Source of the DNA: Fratercula arctica
Lineage: Eukaryota > Chordata > Aves > Charadriiformes > Alcidae
Length of the DNA: 64,000 nucleotides
Assembly (NCBI GenBank): GCA_947846985.1
Contig: CANTUZ010000025.1
Span: 15,622,100-15,686,099 of the forward strand
Reading direction: 5' to 3'
The stretch's first letter is position 1, and every line of letters starts with the position of its first letter. The position numbers were made by a program, and so were the translations under genes. The notes under the pieces are model-generated. The model was not told the origin of the DNA. It worked only from the letters and a program-made list of their open reading frames with translations, and did no database searches. This document shows positions 56,804 to 64,000 of the stretch, piece after piece.

Positions 56804-57932
56804 CAAAGTCATATGTTCTTGGACAGCACAGCTCAGTTACCACTACCGGCATGGTACTGAAAACACGATCTGCCCCATATTACCCAGAAATAGTATGAGT
56901 CCCTTCCTCCTCCACATATGTATGCATTTCCTGCTTAAAATGTCAATATTCTGCAGAAACACATCTGTTTTCAGACTAGTCTTGTAGGATTTCATTACTG
57001 TAGGACAAAAGAGAGGGGGGAAAAAAGGAACTTTTCGGCTCTCCACCCAACAAGCTTTAGAAGGAAGGTAGGGATGGGGATTTTGTAGCTCAGTGTTGAA
57101 GACAAATGCTCAGCTTTTGGGCATTAAGGTGATAGTCCCAATTTAGACCAGAGGAGAGCAGTAGGATCTTCCAGGGAAGATGTCTTTCCTGACATTTATG
57201 TGGTTATTTTTTGACACAGAAGCTCTATAATAGAGCACAACACAGTTTTTTGGCATGTTAATACTTCTGGCCCACCAGTGTTACTTCTTGCCCTGCTTTA
57301 TAAGGAGGGATATGATTTAAATTTGTGTGGTAGTGTCTCTCTAACCTGACATGGCCATAAACAGCAGCCTGTGACATCCTTCATCCCTTCCAAGTCCCCT
57401 GGGAGAGATGGTTTCCTCCTCCAGCATTGAAGTCAGACTAGGAGATTCAAGGCAGTGTGAAATCTCATGTCTCTTCCTCTGCTACAAAAAAGTAAGACTG
57501 AACAGTATATAATGTACTTGTGTTTAAACACGTCTGTGCATTTCCATAAACATGAGCAAGTGTATAGTGCTACAGATGAGGCACTGTTTGCCCTTTGGAT
57601 TCTGGTTTCCTGACCTTCTTTTCCATTCCATTGACCTATAAACACATAATATTATTTAATTACACGGGGAGAATACCATTTTCAGCATCAACAATAACAC
57701 TAACAATATCAACTTGCTTTTTTATTCTCTTTGTTTTCCTGGAAAAGTTAACCTGTAAATTAAGTCTGATTTAGCTTTTCTGAGATATCTTGCTGCGATG
57801 CAGATCTTGCCGTGACCTAAAGCAGCTCACATTGGTTTGAACTCTGCAGCCCCCGGTAGAAAATGTTTAATTACCTTTATTTTGCCAAAAGCTGATCTGT
57901 TTATCCCGCAGTTCTTGGGGGTCTCTTGGACT

Positions 57933-57946
57933 CCCTCTGGTGGCTA
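57933..57946 (-). promoter_or_regulatory. Candidate CTCF binding motif
   Basis: The minus strand reads TAGCCACCAGAGGG, which matches the CTCF core CCACCAGRGGG at every position of the core. A single motif match is weak evidence of occupancy; the surrounding sequence looks non-repetitive and complex, which is compatible with a conserved site. Confidence 0.4.
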
Positions 57947-59835
57947 ATCTGTCACGATGTGAAAGGAAGGAAAAAAGCCACACGTTTACTCGGTGCATTA
58001 CATCTGGGTGCTGTTTGTGCTGCCGCTGTGGCTTGCATTAATCTCTCTTACTATTTCCTAGGACTGTGTCATCTTCTCTCTGCCTAGTGCTTTTCAGTTG
58101 AAACTCAGTAAGGGCGTGATTGGCTCAAGATATTTTAATACCTGGTTAGTGTAAATAACAAACCTAATTCTCAATTCCCCATGGCATTAAAAAATAAAGA
58201 AATAAATGTCAACATGCACACAAACACACAGATGTTTGCATCAGTGCTTGGGGAAATCAGCTGGGTAGCAAAGCTGTAAGGTGGGATTCCAGGTTAGTCT
58301 TGCACTATGCAATCTCTTGCTCACTGCCATTGTCCACAGAAAGATACTCTTGTGGCTCTGAGGTTTAAACCCCAAATGAAGAGTGTTTTCCAGGTACTCA
58401 GAGAAGCTGGGAATTCATCTTGAATAAGGATACAGATAAATACATTTTTATTCCTTGTTTTTATTTTGTTTTGCTGAAAGAAACTTTCTGCATTAAAATG
58501 AAAACCACTATGTGTTATTTGCAGCACAGCTGTTTTACTTTGTTATTTTTCCTTCCTAGTTTTTAAGTCAGCTTTTTTTTTTTCCCAGCTGTTTGCTTGG
58601 TTCATTGTTTTTGTGATTTTTTTTCTTCTGGCTGGTTTCACATGAAACTGTATGCAGTTTTCTGTCAAACCCATCCTGCATTGTGTGGCTGAACTCAGAT
58701 GCTGGAGAACCTGGCTTGAACCTGGATTCAAAGCCAGTGTATTCAGAGAAAGATTAAAATATTCTGGTGATAACTTTTTTTCTTCAGATCTATGAATGCC
58801 AGTTCAGTCTCATTTGTGATAGGAGACTTTACACATCTCAGAAACTAGGATAAGTTTTCCCTGCACAGACACAGATGCAACAGTAAATCTGTTCGCAGTA
58901 CAGGGGCAGCCAAAGACTCCCTCCATGAGCACAGCGAGTGCTCAAGCTGGCTGGAGTAGCTTCATCTGCACCATGGTGAGGATCAGAGATCTTCTACTGG
59001 TAGTGTTGCCCACAGAAATCTGTAGCACAGATCAAGTCTTTTCCACGTGCAGTATATGAGTCCCCCCACTCAAGCTGAGTTTCAGGAATGGGTTTTATTT
59101 AAACTTCTAAAAGACAGCTATTTAAATGTGAGCTCATTATCTCCACACCTTTTGTGTGAATGGCCTGTCTGTCCTTAAAATAATCCTCTGAAATCCTTGG
59201 GTCCAATAAAAATTCATTCAAAATGAATTGTCTGTAATGGGATGACTATCTCAAATTCAGATGGCAAAGGTTTAGATGTCTACAGCAGAGTATTTCAGAG
59301 AGGTCCAATGCTTGTATTTAGGAAAAAAAGTGACTTTTGTTTTTTGATTCAGGATGAAGTGGAAAATGTAAGATGCATTTTTCATGAAATCTGCTCTGTA
59401 TTGCCAGAATTTGGCATTATGTGATCCATCCTTGCTTGACAGTATGAACTGCTAAAATAGCATGTGTTCCTGCATGACAGTGTGGAGGAAGGGACCCGCT
59501 CAGAATGCAGCTTCCTCAATGGTCCATTTAGTAAGTCAGTGACAATACCTTAAATGCCAAAGAAGGATAGCAATCTGATATAAGGGACTGTCATATCCCA
59601 CAGGGGACCCTACAGTGGACTTGGCTCTAGGCCCCAGAGTAACTCACCCAGTAACTGACACTTGCAGCACCTTAAATCAGTGCTATAAAAGAGGTCAGAC
59701 TAGGCAGTTAATTGTATGTATATTTCCTTAAAATAAATGTTTAGAGGCATGGCTTTTGCATATTGACATCTGTATACAAGTCCATCTGACTGGAGCAATC
59801 TGTGACATATTTTGTTACATTCGTGCAAAAAATTG

Positions 59836-59873
59836 CTTTCTTTTTTTTTTTCTTTCTTTTTTTTTTCTTTTCC
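59836..59873. repeat. Pyrimidine (T/C) run
   Basis: T-rich tract with isolated C residues, simple sequence. Confidence 0.85.
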
Positions 59874-60452
59874 AAAAGCAGAGAAATAAGCACTCTGCAA
59901 GTGAAGTTCACATACATTTTAAGTGATCCTTTTTGAGATCAAAACTGCACAAAGAACTTCCTGGAAGCTATTGGGAGATACAGCAGTGGCTCAACAGAAC
60001 TTGCAGTCCAGGTGCTGCAGCTTTGTTGCATTGTTACAGGGAATACCGCTTTCCTCCATTAGCAGAGCTCCTAAAATGTATTTTGAAATGTACTTTGGCC
60101 TCACTTCATGGAAGTTGGTGCCATTGCACTGATTCATATCATCTAATGATCCGGTTTACTGGCTATGCTGAAGATGACTCCTTATGGGTCTGATCCAAAG
60201 CTCCCGAAGACAGAGGGAGTCTCTATATTGGCTTCAGTGGGCTTTGCATCAGGCCCTCATTAAGGTGCAGGTCATGATAAGCAAAGCTGGAAATATCCAT
60301 CCAGGATCAGCTCTCACTTTAATGTGAGCAGGAGCATGTGCAGGATGGGAGGTTGGGACAAGGGTTGAGGTTCGCATCCTCGATTACTAAACGCTGATGA
60401 TCTGGTGTCCCTTTATGCTATCACAGCAAACACTACAACAGGGTGTCTCCTC

Positions 60453-61346
60453 TCAGAGGGAATAACCTCCCCCAGGAGGAAAAAAAGCTGGAGGGAGGGT
60501 GGAGAGGCAAGCCTTGTGTTCGTAATCTCTAGACAGAGAAATTGGGGTTTTTTTGTTTAACACAGAGTGAACAATTAAAGCATTGGAGTCAGCTGGAAAT
60601 GCTGCTTGCAGAGGTTCCTGGTTGCTGGCCTGTTGGTGGATTACTAATAGCCAGCATGGCATGCTGTTTACCAGGCACAAGGCTCCCTCCCACACAGGAG
60701 GGCCAAGGAGGGCCAGGGAACAAACCCAGCTCCCCGTACCAAAGATCTGCATAACAATTTTCCAGAGATATATGGAAATGCCAAAATTGCACATGCAGAT
60801 GTGATCCCTGAGAGCAGGCCTGGGGAGTGGAGGAAGACGTACAGAGCAGCCACCCTCTCCATCCCACTGTCTGCTACATGGCAGACCTTGCCTGGTGAAT
60901 TTTAAAGCATCTGCTGCCTTCAGAGAGGGAGACATGAGGGGATTGTTTTTCCTCATTTTCATTTGCTTTTTGGTTTCTGTCGAAGGCATTGAAAAAGGTT
61001 TGCCTTGAAACTTGCTGTCGAGGCATTCCCAGTGGATTTCCCCCATGGCATGTGCCAGAATGTGAGGTGACTTTACATATCTCCCTGTTAGCACAGTGCA
61101 GGGCATCTCTTTGGTGGCTGGGGCTAAATCAAGAATAAGGAGCCCAGTCTTTTCCTGCATAGTTATCAGAAAAAAGATGGTGGGCAGGATACCTCTATTT
61201 GCAGAGGCATTGGATGATGCATGATGCTTGGCCTGTTTTGCTGAGTGAGGGATACAGAGGACATTTTTCAGTCTAGGAATTACTGACTTAAATTCTTCTA
61301 TCAGGGAGTCAAAATAATCAAAATGGTCCATTCTGGCTTGAAACAC
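60453..61346 (-). other. Unexplained 297-codon open frame
   Basis: Open from an ATG at 61344-61346 to a stop at 60453. The predicted product has no domain I recognise. It has a hydrophobic middle (about residues 190-235, including a run ending FGTGSWVCSLALLG) and basic patches (ETKKQMKMRK), and no obvious low complexity. It is outside any TE I can identify and lacks a visible promoter or Kozak support. It could be a chance ORF, an exon-containing host pseudogene, or an unrecognised TE fragment. I list it only because its length is well beyond the other non-TE ORFs in the window. Confidence 0.2.
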
Positions 61347-61805
61347 AACACCCAGGACCCATAGCTTGTGGACATTAGAGGTGTAAGATCACAGCATAGT
61401 CTCCGTGCAAGGCTCTTAAGATTAATCTTTATGAGACTTTCTTTGTGTGGCTTTGCATCCTTACTCCAACTGAGGTTGAAATGATCCCCCTATCCCTTCC
61501 CTTTCTCTTTCTCACCAAAAGGCTTACATCTTCCCCAGTCTGGTCAGATCTCACTGGAAATAGTTGTCAGTCTTTTAACAGATCTGACTTAATTACAAAT
61601 CTTTAGGAAATACCCCCAAAGTGAGATGGTCATGGCCTTAAACTATCTTGCATGTATTTCATTACACCTCCTATTACAGAGAGAATTGCAAGGGTCTTTA
61701 GATAACTTTAGGATAAGCATCAATACTGATTCAGGCATGCAATTAATGTGGGATATTTAGAGATATTTAATTGCATCTTTGGAGAACTGTTTATGTGTAT
61801 CCCAT
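61347..61805. other. Non-coding flank of ERV-B
   Basis: 459 bp with nothing recognised; the five bases before the LTR, CCCAT, are the expected left TSD of ERV-B. Confidence 0.6.
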
Positions 61806-62140
61806 TGTCCTGGTTCCGGCAGGGACAGGGTTAAGTATTCCATGCCATGTGAGCCACGCCCACCCTGAGATTAAAAGGAGGGAGGGGGCAGCAGTCGGGT
61901 TGGGAGCGGGCTGGCGCGTCCCGGGGCCGGACCGGCGGGGAGCGGCGGTTCCGTATTCGCGTCTGTATATTTCTCTGTCGGTGTTATTGTTGTTGTTTTC
62001 TTGTTCCCTTTGCTGTTCTGTTAAACTGCCTTTGTCTCAACCCAAGAGTTTTGCCTTTTTCTTTTGATCCTTCCCGTACCGGGAAGCGCTGGGCGAGCGA
62101 CACGTGGTTCTTTGTTGCCATCTGAGGCCAAACCACGACA
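61806..62140 (+). repeat. 5' LTR of ERV-B (335 bp)
   Basis: TGTCCTGGTTCCGGC to AACCACGACA. It has a TATA-like ATTAAAAGG near 61869 followed by a GC-rich CpG-dense patch (about 61895-61945), a T-rich block and the U5 end shared with ERV-A. No polyadenylation hexamer is clear; GTTAAACTG is the nearest. No inactivating change is visible. Confidence 0.93.
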
Positions 62141-62148
62141 GTCCTTTT

Positions 62149-62166
62149 TGGCGCCCAACGTGGGGC
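62149..62166 (+). other. ERV-B primer-binding site, tRNA-Lys1,2 type
   Basis: TGGCGCCCAACGTGGGGC is an exact 18-base match to the complement of the tRNA-Lys1,2 3' end, the primer used by foamy viruses and several betaretroviruses. It lies 8 bases after the LTR. It is intact and differs from the Lys3 site of ERV-D. Confidence 0.92.
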
Positions 62167-62239
62167 TCGAAGGGTTGAGACAACGACAGAATCTAACTAG
62201 AGCTTGAAAAAACGAATTTGTTAATAGTCACCAGTCACT

Positions 62240-64000
62240 ATGTTGCTTAGTTTGTTCTCATGGCTGTGTTATGTAAACTCCTATGTGTTTTATGCACTCC
62301 CTGTGATGATATTTGTTACTTCTGGGAGGGGGATGAGGATTATCATTTTGCTGTCCTGTGCAATATCGGCTTATGATATGATAACATCACTTGTTAGACG
62401 TTTATTTTGGGGCATTTATGTGATATTGCTCTCCTGTCCGTACATTGGGTACCACCTCTCAGAATTCATTAATAATTACACCCAGTCTATGGGGGAAACA
62501 GGGGGGGACACTTTCCCCAGCTCTTTTGCCTCCCTTTTCTCCTTTGAGTCAGGTATGACAGCTTTTGAGAATTTTGAATATCCTTGGGATGCTCAAACCA
62601 GCATGTTCCTAGTGTTATGTTTGCTGAATATGTTCCAGGTCTCGTTTAGGGTTAAACAACTATTTAAGACTACCGCCCAGAGATCTGCTCCAAGGCTGGA
62701 CAGTCAGGGGTGGCATGGCAGGTGGGAGAACATGGGCAGGTACTTAGAGAACTTCTCACCTCCAATGGTCTGGGACTTCACCCCTGAACAATTACAGGAC
62801 CCTGATAGAATAGTAGAATATCTGAAGGGAAAGTGCTGTGGCTATTCTAGAGAGGCACAACTCACCGCACTGTGCTGGGCCCTGGCTAGTGTCTACCAGG
62901 CACTGCTCAGTGCTATGCAGCACCCTCAGGGGAAAGGGACAGAGACCAGACCAGCAGGCGCTGCGGCCCCTGCAGCAGGCGCTGCGGTTGCTGTGGCCCC
63001 TGTGGCAGGTGCTGCTGCGACGGGCACTGCGGCTACTGCGACCCCTGCGACGGGCACTGCGGCTACTGCGACCCCTGCGACGGGCACTGCGACCCCTGCG
63101 ACGGGCACTGCGACCCCTGCGACGGGCACTGCGGCTACTGCGACCCCTGCGACAGGCACTGCGGCTACTGCGACCCCTGCGACAGGCACTGCGGCTACTG
63201 CAACCCCGGTGACAGACACTGCAGCTACTCCAGCCCCGGTGACAGACACTGCTGCTGAACCAGGGAACCAACCCGTGCCAGTATCCGTTGCCCCCATACA
63301 AAAGAAGAAGTACACAAAGAAATCGGTTCGCATAGTAAGAGATGACGATGAACCAGGGCCATCACAAGGACAGGAGGAAGAGGCAGAACCAGAGATAATT
63401 ACCCGATCCCTATCCCTGAGTGAGCTGCGGGATATGCGAAAAGATTTTAGCCGACTTTCAGGCGAGCACATTGTCACCTGGCTGCTTCGGTGTTGGGATA
63501 ATGGGGCCAGTAGCCTGGAATTAGAGGGTAGGGAAGCCAGGCAGTTGGGATCCCTGTCTAGGGAAGGCGGCATTGACAAAGCAATTGGAAAAAAGACCCA
63601 AGCCCTCAGCCTCTGGAAGCGACTCCTGTCAGGCGTGAGGGAGAGGTACCCCTTCAGTGAAGATGTTGTATGTCAACCAAGCAAATGGACCACCATGGAA
63701 AGAGGTATCCAGTACCTGAGAGAATTAGCCGTGCGGGAGATGATTTATTATGACTTGGACAACACAGACTTGCCCACAGATCCTGATGAGGTGCACTGCA
63801 CAAGGCCCATGTGGCGGAAGTTTGTACGGAGCGCACCATCGTCATATGCCAACTCACTGGCAGTAATGGAATGGAAAGGTGAAGAAGGACCAACGGTCGA
63901 TGAGGTGGCTGGCCGGCTCCGGCGATATGAAGAAAGCCTCTCTTCCCCCCTTGTCTCAGCTGTGGAGAAACTGTCCCGGAAGGTTCAGCAACTTGAAGAG
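62240..64000 (+). CDS. gag: ERV-B gag, intact to the window edge, with hydrophobic N-terminal leader
   Basis: Open for 587 codons from 62240 to the last base, so the C-terminus is unseen. The start is the first ATG after the primer site, preceded in frame by a TAG at 62225-62227. Residues 1-73 are strongly hydrophobic with probable membrane spans at about 2-26, 34-52 and 55-73 separated by Arg-bearing turns (SGRGMR, RR), then an N-glycosylation sequon (NYT, residues 79-81). A second Met-Gly start (MGETGG, residue 84, 62489) would give a conventional myristoylatable Gag. Further on come a helical region (MFLVLCLLNMF at about 122), an Ala-Thr-Pro repeat (about residues 238-340), a basic-acidic linker (QKKKYTKK, DDDEPGP) and the conserved Gag region shared with ERV-A and -C. 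No stop or frameshift was found. Confidence 0.85.
   Translation, partial: MLLSLFSWLCYVNSYVFYALPVMIFVTSGRGMRIIILLSCAISAYDMITSLVRRLFWGIYVILLSCPYIGYHLSEFINNYTQSMGETGGDTFPSSFASLFSFESGMTAFENFEYPWDAQTSMFLVLCLLNMFQVSFRVKQLFKTTAQRSAPRLDSQGWHGRWENMGRYLENFSPPMVWDFTPEQLQDPDRIVEYLKGKCCGYSREAQLTALCWALASVYQALLSAMQHPQGKGTETRPAGAAAPAAGAAVAVAPVAGAAATGTAATATPATGTAATATPATGTATPATGTATPATGTAATATPATGTAATATPATGTAATATPVTDTAATPAPVTDTAAEPGNQPVPVSVAPIQKKKYTKKSVRIVRDDDEPGPSQGQEEEAEPEIITRSLSLSELRDMRKDFSRLSGEHIVTWLLRCWDNGASSLELEGREARQLGSLSREGGIDKAIGKKTQALSLWKRLLSGVRERYPFSEDVVCQPSKWTTMERGIQYLRELAVREMIYYDLDNTDLPTDPDEVHCTRPMWRKFVRSAPSSYANSLAVMEWKGEEGPTVDEVAGRLRRYEESLSSPLVSAVEKLSRKVQQLEE
63017..63259 (+). repeat. Coding minisatellite in ERV-B gag (30/21-bp units)
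   Basis: Units of 30 bp (GCGACGGGCACTGCGGCTAC plus 10 bases) and 21-bp variants in the order 30,30,21,21,30,30,30,30, then a partial unit. They translate as TGTAATATPA and TGTATPA. All lengths are multiples of three, so Gag stays in frame. The units drift toward GTGACAGACACT at the 3' end. ERV-A retains only about 14 codons here. Confidence 0.93.

Larger units (their letters stand above)
56804..60452. other. Non-coding stretch with a candidate CTCF site
   Basis: No gene or TE recognised. A T/C-rich run lies at 59836-59873. The segment about 57770-58110 is unusually rich in unbroken motif-like words and includes the CTCF-like word listed separately. Confidence 0.55.

Noticed and set aside
62149..62166. 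tRNA-like sequence
   Set aside because: It is an 18-base primer-binding site complementary to a tRNA end, not a tRNA gene; the same applies to 16613-16630.
63017..63259. CRISPR-like regular repeats
   Set aside because: Contiguous tandem units without spacers, in frame inside gag.
62792..63579. Minus-strand frames of 169 and 217 codons over the gag repeat
   Set aside because: They are products of the 30/21-bp GC-rich repeat, which is open in several frames; the plus-strand frame from 62240 continues into conserved Gag and is the coding one.

Overview
The window looks like avian nuclear DNA. The markers are CR1-type LINEs whose 3' ends finish in ATTCTATG/ATTCTGTG octamers, several avian-style endogenous retroviruses (ERVs) and solo LTRs with short target-site duplications (TSDs), and long stretches of non-coding DNA. 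I found no intact host gene, no exon I could recognise, no tRNA/rRNA gene and no CRISPR array. Nearly all recognisable coding sequence belongs to transposable elements, and most of it is broken.

Layout. 1-5234: 3' part of an env-less ERV on the + strand (ERV-A: gag remainder, protease, RT, RNase H, integrase, 3' LTR). 5235-9845: non-coding. 9846-18465: a three-level nest in which a minus-strand CR1 is split by a plus-strand CR1, which is split by a 5.85 kb minus-strand provirus (ERV-D, 11158-17005). ERV-D has two LTRs that look identical and a 6-bp TSD. 18466-29240: non-coding except for an LTR at 27187-27828. 29241-30677: a 5'-truncated CR1 with an open RT frame. 30678-36816: non-coding. 36817-about 41640: minus-strand ERV-C, related to ERV-A but lacking RT. 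About 41640-46347: a nearly full-length plus-strand CR1 (ORF1 esterase, ORF2) abutting ERV-C head to head and containing an antisense CR1. 48084-48661 and 52662-53388: two solo LTRs with perfect 5-bp TSDs. 48785-49945 and 52414-52601: further CR1 pieces. 53389-61805: non-coding, with one unexplained 297-codon ORF. 61806-64000: 5' end of ERV-B (5' LTR, primer-binding site, gag open to the window edge), the same family and orientation as ERV-A.

How the parts relate. ERV-A, -B and -C share gag, protease, RNase H and integrase sequence, an apparent lack of env, a zinc-knuckle-free gag, and (A and C) a TAG separating gag from an in-frame pro-pol. ERV-B carries a tRNA-Lys1,2 primer site. These traits suggest an ERV-L/class III-like lineage. 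ERV-D is different: a tRNA-Lys3 primer site and 6-bp TSD (betaretrovirus/ERVK-like), only the matrix/proline-rich part of gag, an integrase fragment, and two separate envelope transmembrane-subunit fragments in an abnormal order.

The most interesting points are: (i) ERV-B gag begins at the first AUG after the primer site with a hydrophobic, probably three-pass membrane leader fused in frame to Gag; (ii) the scrambled yet very recently integrated ERV-D; (iii) the conserved gag TAG; (iv) the Ala-Thr-Pro repeat in gag, which differs about seven-fold in length between copies. Everything was read by eye; similarity levels, membrane predictions and family assignments are not computed.
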